A stretch of 24,153 nucleotides of DNA from Actinomycetes bacterium (GCA_023388235.1 JAEWGQ010000086.1:1-24153), one strand, 5' to 3'. Shown: positions 1-8,125, numbered from the stretch's first letter. The notes: a model not told the origin generated them from the sequence alone. Numbers and translations are program-made.

Positions 1-78
1 CCACCGGCGCACCGCGGCCGCGGCCGTCGTCGTCTCGTCGTCGCCCGGCGTGAGCGGGCGGGGGTGAGCGGTACTCAC
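1..78 (-). CDS. Possible 5' end of a leftward gene, runs off the window edge
   Basis: Reading leftward from a GTG at 78-76 there are 26 open codons to the edge, beginning MSTAHPRPLTPGDDE, with G or C at nearly every third position, as in the neighbouring genes. No Shine-Dalgarno sequence stands at a useful distance. A TAGCCT hexamer ends 6 bp upstream of the GTG, so a leaderless message is the only start signal I can suggest. The fragment is too short to assign to a family. On the plus strand two short frames also end here (stops at 51-53 and 65-67), so the edge could instead hold the tail of a rightward gene. Confidence 0.3.
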   Translation of the reverse strand, partial: MSTAHPRPLTPGDDETTTAAAAVRRW

Positions 79-84
79 TCCGGC

Positions 85-90
85 AGGCTA
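85..90 (-). promoter_or_regulatory. Candidate -10 hexamer (TAGCCT) for a leaderless GTG start
   Basis: TAGCCT fits the actinobacterial TANNNT -10 pattern. The predicted start point falls on the G of the GTG at 78. No recognisable -35 lies 17-18 bp further upstream, so support is weak. Confidence 0.25.
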
Positions 91-128
91 GGCGCGCCCG
101 CGCACCCCCGCCCCCGCTGCCGCCCCCC

Positions 129-146
129 CACCCGCACCCGCACCCG
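129..146. repeat. CACCCG hexanucleotide repeat, three copies
   Basis: Three exact tandem copies of CACCCG lie in a C-rich stretch just before the larger repeat array. It is probably simple-sequence slippage. No coding frame is convincing here. Confidence 0.6.
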
Positions 147-421
147 CCACGTCCTCCTCGGAGACTCCGAACGTGTCGGGAGGAAGGCACGCGCTCTTGG
201 AGGTCCCCACGGACGTCTCCGATCCCGCGCGGACCCCTCCGTGCACGCCGGGAGTCTCCGAACGCGTCCGAGAACGGCGCGCGTGCTCGGGGGTGCCCCC
301 GGACGCCGCCGACACGGCGCGTGTTCCGCGCGATACCGCGCGTGCGCCCTCGGCGACGCCTCCGGTACCGGGCCCGCCCCCTCCGATACCGCGCATGCTC
401 CCTCCCGGGCGCGTTGGGAGT

Positions 422-439
422 CTCCGAACGTGTTCGGAG
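422..439. repeat. Perfect inverted repeat CTCCGAAC-GT-GTTCGGAG
   Basis: Arms of 8 bp are exact complements around a 2-bp centre. The equivalent sites at 165-182, 256-273 and 513-530 are imperfect versions. The short centre suits a protein-binding dyad or DNA cruciform better than an RNA hairpin. Confidence 0.6.
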
Positions 440-453
440 GGAGGGGCGCGACC

Positions 454-479
454 TCGGAGGTCCCCACGGACACCTCCGA
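454..479. repeat. Inverted repeat TCGGAGGT / ACCTCCGA with 10-bp loop
   Basis: Arms of 8 bp match exactly (454-461 and 472-479) around a 10-bp loop. The same position in the first unit (197-222) keeps the loop sequence TCCCCACGGAC but has decayed arms. It could fold as an RNA hairpin about 70 bp past the GH43 stop codon and contribute to termination. No T-run follows. Confidence 0.5.
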
Positions 480-548
480 TGCCGCGCGGGCCTCTCCGGG
501 CGCGCTGGGAGTCTCCGAACGGGTCCGGCGACGGTGGGCGCGGGTCGG

Positions 549-2264
549 TCAGGCGAGGGGGGTGTAGTCCAGCGACTCGATGCGGACCGTGCTGGTGGTC
601 GGGCGGCCGGCGCTGGTGGCGTGCACGCCGAGCCAGACGCCGAGGAACCCGCCGGTGCTGACGCTGTCGAGCGCGCAGGGGTCCGCGTGCCCGACGAGCA
701 CGGGCTCGGCGTCGCCGATCGCGGCCAGGAGCGCGTAGTCGGCGCCCCGGGCACGCAGCACGAGCGTGACCGGCGCGGCCTGCGCTCCCCGCACGTGCGG
801 CGCGGCCGGCACATCCGGCGCAGCCAGCACGCCCGGCGCATCCAGAACACCCGACGCATCCCGCACGTCCCGCACGGCCTGCGCACCCACCGCAGCCGGC
901 GCGGTGAGCAGCGCCTCGCCGAGCAGCGTCTCGTCCGTCCCGGCGCGGTGCACGAGCGTCACGTGCCGGGAGCCGTCCGGGCCGGCGGGGCCGACGGACA
1001 GCCGCACGTGGTGCCGCTCGTCCTGCCGTGCGGCGATCCCGGCCTCCTCGCCGTCGGCCAGGTCGGCGCGCAGCACGACGCGCAGGTCGAGGTCGCGGTG
1101 CTGCTGGCGCACGCCGAGGAACGGGGGGACGTCGAGGTCGGCGAGCCCGGCGGGCAGCACGGGCAGCACCCAGGCGTCCCCGTCGGCGGTGGCGACCTCC
1201 GCGGGCAGCGCGCGCACGGCGGTCCACCGCGGGTCGGCGGGGGGCACGGGTCCGGCGGTGCGCCCCTGGACGACGCCGGGGGTCCAGGTGTCCGCGAACG
1301 GCACGTCGACCTCGGCGGGGACGCGGCCCGCGCCGGGGGCGAACACCGGCCAGCCGTCCTCCCACGCGACGGGCAGCAGGAACGTCTCGCGCCCGAGGGG
1401 GTAGTGGTAGCCGCCGTACGTCCGCATCCCGAGGGCGACGGACCACCAGGACCCGTCGGCGGCCTGCACGAGGTCCGCGTGGCCGACGCCGACGACGTCG
1501 CTGCCGTGCCCGAGGTGCCGGTGGGTGAGCACCGGGTTGCCGGCGTACCCCGTGTACGGGCCGGTGACGTGGTCGGCGCGGGCGACGCTGACGGCGTGGT
1601 GGAACTCCGTGCCGCCCTCGGCGGCGACGAGGTACCAGCGGCCGTCGATCCGGTACAGGTGCGGCCCCTCGGCCCAGACGGCGCCGCGCACGGCACCCGT
1701 CCAGATCACGTGCTCCGGCCCGACGAGCGCGAGGGTGTCCCGGTCGAGCTCGCGCACCCAGACCTCGGTCTGCCCGGGCCACTGCGGGTCCCGGGCGACG
1801 CGGGTGCCGTGCACCCAGGCCCGGCCGTCCTCGTCGAACGCGATCGAGGGGTCGATGCCGTCGGCGTCCAGCCACACCGGGTCGGACCACGGCCCGGCGG
1901 GGTCGGTGGCGGTGACCAGGAAGTTGCCGCGGGCGCGCCGGGCGCGGTCCTCGGCGTCGTCCGCGTCGCCGCGCTCGGCGATCTGGTCGACGAGGGTGCA
2001 CACGACCCAGAACAGGCCGTCGTGGTGCCGGATGGTCGGCGCGTACAGCCCGCTGGACCCGGCGAGCCCCGTGTAGTCGAGCATGCCGGGCCGGTCGACG
2101 ACGTGCCCGACGACCTCCCAGCTCACGAGGTCGCGGGACCGCAGGACGGGCAGGCCCGGCAGGTACTCGAACGTGGAGGTGACGAGGTAGTGGTCCTCGC
2201 CCACCCGGCACACCGACGGGTCGGGGAAGCAGCCCGGCAGCAGCGGGTTGGGCACCGTCGTCAC
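549..2264 (-). CDS. GH43 family glycoside hydrolase, beta-xylosidase / alpha-L-arabinofuranosidase type
   Basis: 571 aa. The N-terminal 310 residues form a GH43 five-bladed propeller of the XynB-like type, opening NPLLPGCFPDPSV. The three catalytic carboxylates are in place: Asp15 (base, FPDPS), Asp138 (pKa modulator, GIDPS) and Glu199 (acid, WAEGPHLY). The C-terminal part (about 320-571) matches the beta-sandwich domain usual in this subgroup and is interrupted by a hexapeptide repeat at 466-495. There is no signal peptide, so it should act in the cytoplasm on imported xylo- or arabino-oligosaccharides. The GTG start overlaps the stop of the upstream GH3 gene as GTGA, which implies translational coupling. 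Xylosidase versus arabinofuranosidase activity cannot be read from sequence alone. Confidence 0.9.
   Translation of the reverse strand: MTTVPNPLLPGCFPDPSVCRVGEDHYLVTSTFEYLPGLPVLRSRDLVSWEVVGHVVDRPGMLDYTGLAGSSGLYAPTIRHHDGLFWVVCTLVDQIAERGDADDAEDRARRARGNFLVTATDPAGPWSDPVWLDADGIDPSIAFDEDGRAWVHGTRVARDPQWPGQTEVWVRELDRDTLALVGPEHVIWTGAVRGAVWAEGPHLYRIDGRWYLVAAEGGTEFHHAVSVARADHVTGPYTGYAGNPVLTHRHLGHGSDVVGVGHADLVQAADGSWWSVALGMRTYGGYHYPLGRETFLLPVAWEDGWPVFAPGAGRVPAEVDVPFADTWTPGVVQGRTAGPVPPADPRWTAVRALPAEVATADGDAWVLPVLPAGLADLDVPPFLGVRQQHRDLDLRVVLRADLADGEEAGIAARQDERHHVRLSVGPAGPDGSRHVTLVHRAGTDETLLGEALLTAPAAVGAQAVRDVRDASGVLDAPGVLAAPDVPAAPHVRGAQAAPVTLVLRARGADYALLAAIGDAEPVLVGHADPCALDSVSTGGFLGVWLGVHATSAGRPTTSTVRIESLDYTPLA
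787..876 (-). repeat. 18-bp minisatellite inside the GH43 gene
   Basis: Five degenerate 18-bp units (787-804, 805-822, 823-840, 841-858, 859-876) share the frame (G/T)CC-GCAC--CCGGCGCA on the plus strand. On the coding strand they specify hexads of the form (D/G)V(R/L/P)(D/A)A(P/S) at residues about 466-495, such as GVLDAP, GVLAAP and DVPAAP. The period is six codons, so expansion and contraction keep the reading frame. Confidence 0.7.
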
Positions 2265-4681
2265 GGAGCGGTGACCTTCACCTCGACGACGCGGGCGTCC
2301 GCCGCGGTGACCTCGTGCACGGTGCCGGTGACCGTCAGCGCGGCGCGCGCGGTCGCGGTGCCGGGGACGTCCCGGGCCACGCGGTCGCGGCTGTTGCTGA
2401 TGGCGCCGCCGGTGGACTCGCCCAGGTCGGCCTGCTCGGCGGAGGCCTGCGCGTGGGACGCGACCCAGACCTGCACCTCGCCGGGCTCGACCACCCGCAC
2501 GACGCGCCGGTCCGCGAACGCGAGCCGCGTGGTCGGCACCCGGAACGTGACGCGGCGGGACTCGCCCGGCGCGAGGTCGACCCGGCCGTACCCGAGCAGC
2601 TGCGCGACGGGGCGCACGATGGAGGCGTGCACGTCCCGGCCGTAGAGCTGGACGGTGTCGGTGCCGGCGACGGCCCCGGTGTTCGTGACGGTGACCGCGG
2701 CGGTGAAGGTGCCGGCGGAGTCGACCTCGCCGTCCACCACCAGGTCGGAGTACGCGAACGTGGTGTACCCGAGGCCGAACCCGAACGGGCGCACGGGGGT
2801 CGGGTCGGTGGACGTGACGTCGGACGGCCCGCCGAGCACGGGGTGCAGGTAGCGGTACGGCTGCGCCCCGGCCGCGCGCGGCAGGGAGACGGGCAGCCGG
2901 CCGGACGGGTTGACGGCGCCGGTCAGCACGTCGGCGATCGCGTCGCCGCCGCCCTCGCCGGGGAAGAACGCCTGCACGACGGCCGCGGGCCGCGGGGCGT
3001 CGCCGTCGAGGGCCCAGCCGATCGCGTAGGGCCGCCCGGTGAGCAGCACCATGACGACGGGGGTGCCGGTGGCGACGAGCTCCTCGACGAGCGCGCGCTG
3101 CACGCCCGGGAGCTCGAGCGACTCGACGTCGTTGCCCTCGCCGACGGTGCCGCGCCCGAACAGGCCGGCCTGGTCGCCCACGACGACGACGGCGACGTCC
3201 GCGCCCTGCGCCGCGGCGACGGCCTCGGCGAACCCGGCGGTGTCGTCGCCCTCGACGTCGCAGCCCGCGGCGTACGCGATCTCGGCGTCGCCGAGCGCGG
3301 CGGCCAGCGCCTCGCGCACGCTGCGCATCTCGAAGCCCATGGGCAGGCCCGGGTGGTGCGCGAGGACGTGGTTGGCGAACGAGTAGCAGCCCATGAGCGC
3401 CTCGGCGCGGTCGGCGTTGGGGCCGACCACGGCGACGCGCGCGGGCCGGGCGAGCGGCAGCACGCCGTCGTTGCGCAGCAGCACCAGCGACTCCTGCGCG
3501 AGGCGGCGCGCGAGGTCGCGGTGCCGCGGGGAGTCCAGGTCGATGTCGGTGGGCGGCTCGTCCTCGAAGGCGTCCGGGTCCAGCAGGCCCAGCTCCTCCT
3601 TCTGCGCGAGCGCGCGCAGCACGGCGCGGTCGACCAGGCGCTCGTCGACCAGCCCGGAGCGGACGCGCTCGGCGAGCGGCTCCAGGTAGGCGTCGCCGGT
3701 CGGCAGCTCGATGTCGATGCCGGCCTCGAGGGCCAGCGCGGCCGCCTCGCCGCGGTCGGCGGCGATCTGGTGCATGACCTCGAGGAACGCCACCGCGAAG
3801 TAGTCGGCGACGACGACGCCGTCGAAGCCCCACTCCTCGCGCAGCAGCTGCGTCAGGTACTCGCTGCTCGCCGCGACGGGCACGCCGTCGATGTCGACGT
3901 AGGAGTTCATCACCGAGCGGGCGCGGCCGTCACGGACGGCCATCTCGAACGGCGGCAGGTAGACGTCCGCGATCTCGCGGGGCCCGGCCTCGACGGGCGC
4001 GTGGTTGCGGCCCGCGGTGGACGCGGAGTACGCGATGAAGTGCTTGAGGGTGGCGTGCACCCCGGCCTCCTGGAGCCCGCGCACGTACGCGGTGCCCACG
4101 GTGCCGACCAGGTACGGATCCTCGCCGATGCACTCGTCGACCCGGCCCCAGCGGGGGTCGCCGACGACGTCGAGCACCGGGGCGAGGCCCTGGTGGATGC
4201 CCAGCTCTCGCATGGAGTCCCCGATGGCCCGCGCGGCCTCGTGCACCAGGTCGGGGTCGAAGGAGGCGCCCCAGGCCAGCGGCGTGGGGTACGTCGCGGC
4301 CTGCCAGGCGGCGAGGCCGGTGAGGCACTCCTCGTGCACGAGGGCCGGGATGCCCAGCCGGGTCTCGCGCTTGAGCCGGCGCTGCTCGGCCCACAGCCAG
4401 GCCGCGCGCTCGGCGGGCTCGACGGGCCGGGTGCCGTAGACGCGGGTGTAGTGGCCCAGGCCGTGCTTGGTGATCTCCGGGAGCTCGCCGGAGTCCTTCT
4501 GCCCCGCGGCCATCTCGGACTGCATCGGCGCGACGGTGCCGTTCTGGTCGAGCCAGTAGCCGACGAGCTGGGCCAGCTTCTCCTCGAGCGTCATCCGGGC
4601 GTGCAGGTCGCGGACCCGCTCGGAGACGACGGGCATCGCGGGCGGTGCGGGCACGGCGGGGACTGCGGTGGTCTCGGACAC
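2261..4681 (-). CDS. GH3 family glycoside hydrolase, probable beta-xylosidase/beta-glucosidase
   Basis: 806 aa. Order of domains: GH3 TIM barrel (about 28-370), GH3 alpha/beta C-terminal domain (about 395-640) and a fibronectin-III-like domain to the end (DLAPGESRRVTFRV). The nucleophile is Asp293 in GFDGVVVADYF. Glu515 in GTVGEGNDVESLELPG is the likely acid/base. I chose the GTG at 4681 because AAGGAG lies 9 bp upstream; a longer open frame to 4756 begins with a Pro-rich stretch unlike the family. There is no signal peptide, so it is cytoplasmic. It sits directly after the importer genes and is coupled to GH43 by a 4-bp overlap. That arrangement resembles the bxlEFGA xylobiose operon of Streptomyces and makes beta-xylosidase the favoured role. 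Beta-glucosidase remains possible. Confidence 0.9.
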   Translation of the reverse strand: MSETTAVPAVPAPPAMPVVSERVRDLHARMTLEEKLAQLVGYWLDQNGTVAPMQSEMAAGQKDSGELPEITKHGLGHYTRVYGTRPVEPAERAAWLWAEQRRLKRETRLGIPALVHEECLTGLAAWQAATYPTPLAWGASFDPDLVHEAARAIGDSMRELGIHQGLAPVLDVVGDPRWGRVDECIGEDPYLVGTVGTAYVRGLQEAGVHATLKHFIAYSASTAGRNHAPVEAGPREIADVYLPPFEMAVRDGRARSVMNSYVDIDGVPVAASSEYLTQLLREEWGFDGVVVADYFAVAFLEVMHQIAADRGEAAALALEAGIDIELPTGDAYLEPLAERVRSGLVDERLVDRAVLRALAQKEELGLLDPDAFEDEPPTDIDLDSPRHRDLARRLAQESLVLLRNDGVLPLARPARVAVVGPNADRAEALMGCYSFANHVLAHHPGLPMGFEMRSVREALAAALGDAEIAYAAGCDVEGDDTAGFAEAVAAAQGADVAVVVVGDQAGLFGRGTVGEGNDVESLELPGVQRALVEELVATGTPVVMVLLTGRPYAIGWALDGDAPRPAAVVQAFFPGEGGGDAIADVLTGAVNPSGRLPVSLPRAAGAQPYRYLHPVLGGPSDVTSTDPTPVRPFGFGLGYTTFAYSDLVVDGEVDSAGTFTAAVTVTNTGAVAGTDTVQLYGRDVHASIVRPVAQLLGYGRVDLAPGESRRVTFRVPTTRLAFADRRVVRVVEPGEVQVWVASHAQASAEQADLGESTGGAISNSRDRVARDVPGTATARAALTVTGTVHEVTAADARVVEVKVTAP

Positions 4682-4730
4682 GCGGGGGTACTCCTTCAGC
4701 ACATCTGTTCGCGGGGGCGGTGCGGGGGCG

Positions 4731-4757
4731 GGTGGGCGGCCGGGAGGGCCGCCCACC
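4731..4757 (-). terminator. 11-bp perfect hairpin between permease and GH3 genes
   Basis: GGTGGGCGGCC at 4731-4741 is exactly complementary to 4747-4757, with a 5-nt loop. In the leftward transcript the hairpin forms about 9 nt after the permease stop codon and about 50 nt before the GH3 start. No U-run follows. It may be a U-less terminator or a 3'-end stabiliser that lowers enzyme expression relative to the transporter. Confidence 0.6.
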
Positions 4758-4765
4758 CGGCCGGG

Positions 4766-5650
4766 TCAGCCCTTGACCGCTCCGGTGAGACCGCCGACGA
4801 TCCGGCGCTCGAAGGCGCTGAAGAAGATCAGCGCGGGGATCATCGACAGCGACGTGAACGCCAGGACGCTCGCGGTGTCGACGGAGTGCTGCGTCGCGAA
4901 CGCCTGCACGCCGAGCGGCAGCGTGTACAGCGACTCGTGGTTCAGGATGAACAGCGGCAGCATGTACCCGTTCCACGCCCCGACGAAGGCCAGGATGCCG
5001 ACGGTGACCACGCCGGGCAGGGACAGGGGCACGACCATCCGGAAGAAGAACCCGAGCCGGGAGCACCCGTCGATCGACGCGGCCTCCTCGATCTCCGCCG
5101 GGATCGCCCGCAGGAACGGCACCAGGATGATGACGGTCGTGGGCAGGGCGAACGCGATCTGCGGCAGGATGATGCCGAGCAGGTTGTCGGTGAGGCCCAG
5201 GTTCTTGATGAGGATGTACAGCGGCGTGATCGCGACGGTCAGCGGGAACATCAGGCCGGCGGCGAACAGCGAGTACATGACGCCGCGGCCGGCGAACCGG
5301 TAGCGCGCGATCACGTAGCTCGCCATCACCCCGAGGACGACGACGCCGAGCGTCGTGGCCCCGGCGGAGATCACCGAGTTGAGCGCCTTGCCCCAGAACA
5401 GGTCGCTGCTGAGGACCGACGCGTAGTTGTCGAAGTTCCAGGGCGCCGGCAGCCCGGAGGGGCTGCGCGTGATCTGCGAGTTGTCGCGGAACCCGCCGAG
5501 GATGATGAACAGGACCGGCCCGACGCACAGGGCGACCAGGATCACGGCGAGCAGGTAGGTCACCGGGGAGCCCCAGCTGACCTTCTTGTCGCGGCGGATG
5601 ACCTGCGGGGCGCTGCTGGTGGGCGCGACCGCGGGAGCTGTCGTCGTCAC
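4766..5650 (-). CDS. CUT1 sugar ABC transporter permease, MalG type
   Basis: 294 aa with six predicted hydrophobic segments, starting with VTYLLAVILVALCVGPVLFI. The cytoplasmic EAA loop that docks the ATPase is clear (EEAASIDGCSRLGFFFR, followed by PLSLPGV). It forms the transmembrane channel with the permease encoded just upstream. The GTG start overlaps that gene's stop as GTGA. The C-terminus ends in ERRIVGGLTGAVKG, typical of MalG-type subunits. No ATPase gene occurs in the cluster, so a shared MsiK-type ATPase encoded elsewhere is expected. Confidence 0.93.
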   Translation of the reverse strand: MTTTAPAVAPTSSAPQVIRRDKKVSWGSPVTYLLAVILVALCVGPVLFIILGGFRDNSQITRSPSGLPAPWNFDNYASVLSSDLFWGKALNSVISAGATTLGVVVLGVMASYVIARYRFAGRGVMYSLFAAGLMFPLTVAITPLYILIKNLGLTDNLLGIILPQIAFALPTTVIILVPFLRAIPAEIEEAASIDGCSRLGFFFRMVVPLSLPGVVTVGILAFVGAWNGYMLPLFILNHESLYTLPLGVQAFATQHSVDTASVLAFTSLSMIPALIFFSAFERRIVGGLTGAVKG

Positions 5651-6672
5651 TTCTTCGAACCTCCCGTGAGCGCACCCTCGGTGTCACGCCGCAGGACGAA
5701 GCGCTGGTAGACGAGGGCGATGACGAGCGAGATGAGGAACAGCACGACGGCGACCGCGTTGCCGTAGCCGTAGTTCCCGGACAGCCGCCCCTCGAGGACC
5801 ATGTAGGTCGCCATCGTGGAGGTGCCGGCGGTCGACGAGATGTACTGACCCCAGATGATGTACACGAGGTCGAAGAGCTGCAGCGAGCCGATGATCGACA
5901 GGAACGCCCAGATCCGGATGGTCGGGCCGAGCAGCGGCAGCGTGATGCGCCGCTGGGTCTGCCAGTAGGAGGCGCCGTCGATCTGGGCCGCCTCGAACAG
6001 CTCCTCCGGGATGGACTGCAGCCCGGCGAGCATGAGGATGACGGCGAAGCCGATGTACTTCCACGAGATGATGACCATCAGGGACCAGATGGCGATCTTC
6101 GGGTCCGACAGCCAGTCCTGGGCGAGGGAGCCGAGGCCGATCTTCTCCAGCAGGTCGTTCACCGCGCCCGTGGTCTGGAGCATGAGGTTCCAGCCGGTGC
6201 CGACGATGACCTCGGAGACCACGTACGGGACGAAGATCAGGACGCGGATCAGGGACCTGCCGCGGATCTTCTGGTTCATCAGGAGGGCGAAGCCGATGGC
6301 GGCCGGGCCCTGCAGGAGCAGCGACATCACCACGATGAAGCCGTTGTGCTTCAGCGCCGCGATGAACTCGCTGTCCTGGAAGATCGTGACGTAGTTCTGC
6401 AGGCCGACGAAGTCCGTCGGCGCGCCGTAGCCCTTCCAGCGGAAGAAGCCGTAGTAGGCCGCCATCAGCACGGGGAAGATGACGAACATCAGGAAGATGA
6501 CGATCGCAGGCCCGGAGAGCACCGCGATCTCCGCGCGCTTGCGCCAGTCGGACCCACGGCGGCGCGTCGACCGCGCCCTGACGGCCGGAGCCGGCGTCGT
6601 GGCGACGCCGGCTCCAGCCACCTCAGGCCCCGCTGGCGCCACCGTGGTGGAGTCGCTCAGGGAGTCGTTCAT
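5647..6672 (-). CDS. CUT1 sugar ABC transporter permease, MalF type
   Basis: 341 aa. A basic, Ala/Pro-rich cytoplasmic N-terminus (1-45) precedes six hydrophobic segments beginning near AEIAVLSGPAIVIFLMF. The EAA loop reads FEAAQIDGASYWQTQRRI, followed by TLPLLGPTIR. The ATG at 6672 has GAGGAA upstream. It lies 17 bp after the binding-protein gene and overlaps the MalG-type gene by 4 bp, so the three transport genes form one operon. Substrate cannot be inferred from the permease; the neighbouring GH3 and GH43 genes point to xylo- or gluco-oligosaccharides. Confidence 0.93.
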   Translation of the reverse strand: MNDSLSDSTTVAPAGPEVAGAGVATTPAPAVRARSTRRRGSDWRKRAEIAVLSGPAIVIFLMFVIFPVLMAAYYGFFRWKGYGAPTDFVGLQNYVTIFQDSEFIAALKHNGFIVVMSLLLQGPAAIGFALLMNQKIRGRSLIRVLIFVPYVVSEVIVGTGWNLMLQTTGAVNDLLEKIGLGSLAQDWLSDPKIAIWSLMVIISWKYIGFAVILMLAGLQSIPEELFEAAQIDGASYWQTQRRITLPLLGPTIRIWAFLSIIGSLQLFDLVYIIWGQYISSTAGTSTMATYMVLEGRLSGNYGYGNAVAVVLFLISLVIALVYQRFVLRRDTEGALTGGSKK

Positions 6673-6689
6673 GGTTGCAGATTCCTCGT

Positions 6690-7985
6690 TCAGCCCTTGG
6701 CCGCGGCCGACTCGACGCCCGCGATGATGTCGTCGGGGCTGCCGACGCCGGACAGCAGGTCCACGACGCCCTTGTTGAGCGCGTTGCCCACGTTCTGGCC
6801 GAGCAGGGTGTCCAGCCAGATGATCGTGTACGGCGACTCGGAGAACGACGAGGCGATCTCGGTGAGCGGGCCCTCGGGCACCGCGCCGAGCGCGTCCTTG
6901 TTCGCCGGGATGGTGCTGAAGGCGACCGCGTAGGCCTCCTGCTGCGCCTTCTCACCGATGAAGTTCAGGAAGTCCGCGCACTCCGGCGGGGCGTCCGCGT
7001 AGCAGGAGAAGCCGTCCACGCCGCCCATGAAGGCCGCCGGGTCGCCCTTGCCGCCGTCGACCGCCGGGAACGGGAACCAGCCGAGGTCGGCCAGCGGCTC
7101 CTGCGTCGGGGTGAGGTCGGCGATCTGGCCGACGTTCCAGCCGCCCATGAGCTCCATGGCCGCCTGGTGGTTGGCGATCATGCCGGCCGACGAGCCGGCG
7201 CCCTGCTGGGCGGAGGTCGTCAGGAAGCCGTCGTTGAACGGCTCCGTGTCGGCGAAGGTCTGCAGGTCCTCGGCCGCCTTGAGCCAGCACGGGTCGCTGA
7301 AGTCGAGGCTGCCGGCGTCCTCCATGACGTCCTGCGAGCACTCGCGCAGGGCGAAGAAGAAGTACCAGTGCGCGGCCGGCCACGCGTCCTTGGCGCCCAG
7401 CGCGATCGGGGCGATGCCCGCGGTCTTGAGCTGGTCGACCGCGGCGTCGAGCTCGTCGATCGTCGTCGGCGTCTCGGCCACGCCCGCCTGCGTGAACAGG
7501 TCCTTGCTGTAGAACATGCCGCCGGGCAGCACCGCGATCGGCATGCCGTAGGTCTTGCCGTCGGCGGTGAAGGCGCTGAACGTGCCCTCGCCGATGGCCT
7601 CCTTGACGGCCGGGTCGATCTTGTCGGTCAGGTCCATGACCTGGCCGGCCTCGACGATGTCGGTGAGCTTGCCGCCACCACGCGCCATGAAGATGTCCGG
7701 CGCGTCGCCCGAGTTCAGGGCGGTCTGGAGCTTGCCGTCCATGTCCTCGTTCTGGATGGCCTGGATCTGGATGGTGACGTTCGGGTTGGCCTCCTCGAAC
7801 GCCGCGACCGTGTCGTCCCAGTAGGCCTTGCCGTCGCCGGTCGTGGAGTTGTGCCAGAAGGTCATCTCGACCTTGCCGTCACTGCTCCCGCCGGACCCCG
7901 AGTCGTCGCCGCCGCCACAGGCCGCGAGGCCCATGGCGCCCACGAGCACCGCGGCCGTGACCGCGAGCGTCTTGCGTGCCTTCAT
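6690..7985 (-). CDS. Sugar ABC transporter substrate-binding lipoprotein
   Basis: 431 aa, extracytoplasmic solute-binding protein of the CUT1 group. The N-terminus MKARKTLAVTAAVLVGAMG ends in the lipobox LAAC with Cys23, so the mature protein is a lipoprotein on the outer face of the membrane. A Gly/Ser linker (24-36) follows, then the two-lobed binding fold opening VEMTFWHNSTTGDGKAYW. I chose the ATG at 7985, which has GAGGA about 8 bp upstream; an in-frame ATG 13 codons earlier would bury the signal peptide. It is the first gene of the five-gene operon. Late cysteines in the binding domain suggest one or two disulfides. Confidence 0.94.
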   Translation of the reverse strand: MKARKTLAVTAAVLVGAMGLAACGGGDDSGSGGSSDGKVEMTFWHNSTTGDGKAYWDDTVAAFEEANPNVTIQIQAIQNEDMDGKLQTALNSGDAPDIFMARGGGKLTDIVEAGQVMDLTDKIDPAVKEAIGEGTFSAFTADGKTYGMPIAVLPGGMFYSKDLFTQAGVAETPTTIDELDAAVDQLKTAGIAPIALGAKDAWPAAHWYFFFALRECSQDVMEDAGSLDFSDPCWLKAAEDLQTFADTEPFNDGFLTTSAQQGAGSSAGMIANHQAAMELMGGWNVGQIADLTPTQEPLADLGWFPFPAVDGGKGDPAAFMGGVDGFSCYADAPPECADFLNFIGEKAQQEAYAVAFSTIPANKDALGAVPEGPLTEIASSFSESPYTIIWLDTLLGQNVGNALNKGVVDLLSGVGSPDDIIAGVESAAAKG

Positions 7986-8080
7986 CAGTGTGTCCTCTTC
8001 GTTGAGTGTCTCCGCCAGGCCCACCGGTGACTGCTCACTTCCGGGCCCTCCTCGTCATCTCTGACCGGACTGCATGAGGG

Positions 8081-8110
8081 ACTCTGGCAAACCGCGATCC
8101 TGCGTGTCAA
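8081..8110 (-). promoter_or_regulatory. Promoter of the transport/hydrolase operon
   Basis: On the minus strand a consensus TTGACA (-35, 8110-8105) is followed after 18 bp by CAGAGT (-10, 8086-8081). The palindromic operator at 8112-8125 directly abuts the -35, in a position to block RNA polymerase. The 5' leader to the ATG at 7985 would be about 90 nt. Confidence 0.55.
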
Positions 8111-8111
8111 C

Positions 8112-8125
8112 CGTTGTCGATAACG
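8112..8125. promoter_or_regulatory. LacI-family operator CGTTGTCGATAACG
   Basis: This 14-bp sequence is a palindrome with a single mismatched pair and the central CG typical of LacI-family sites. It lies between the divergent binding-protein operon and the lacI-type gene, so one repressor could control both. I found no second copy in the window, and none upstream of the GH3 gene. Confidence 0.8.

Larger units (their letters stand above)
165..530. repeat. Composite array of about 91-bp palindromic repeats in a gene-free region
   Basis: The stretch 79-548 has no credible gene. Four copies of CTCCGAAC begin at 165, 256, 422 and 513. Units 165-255 and 422-512 are both exactly 91 bp and agree at 75 of 91 positions by hand alignment. 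The middle segment, 256-421, starts as a diverged copy and continues with further half-units built on CCTCCG(A/G)TACCG. A 91-bp period is not a multiple of three, and that argues against a coding repeat. Each unit carries dyad symmetry (see the two inverted repeats listed next). The array lies 3' of the leftward GH43 gene, where such elements could end or stabilise the transcript. Confidence 0.75.

Noticed and set aside
165..530. CRISPR array
   Set aside because: Repeats are long, diverged and contiguous, with no uniform unique spacers and no cas genes.
64..567. Open frames on both strands over the 5' repeat array
   Set aside because: The 91-bp repeat period is not a multiple of three, and the products are Arg/Pro-rich with no start signals.
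549..3833. A 1094-codon open frame extending GH43 upstream
   Set aside because: The upstream part is GH3 in the wrong frame and is Arg-rich. The GTG at 2264 overlapping the GH3 stop is the proper start.
2315..5710. Very long rightward open frame over GH3 and the permease
   Set aside because: It is antisense to genes with complete catalytic and EAA motifs; its translation is low-complexity Gly/Arg/Asp.
7986..8024. Longer N-terminus for the sugar-binding lipoprotein
   Set aside because: It would place 13 polar residues before the signal peptide, and the ATG at 7985 has its own ribosome site.
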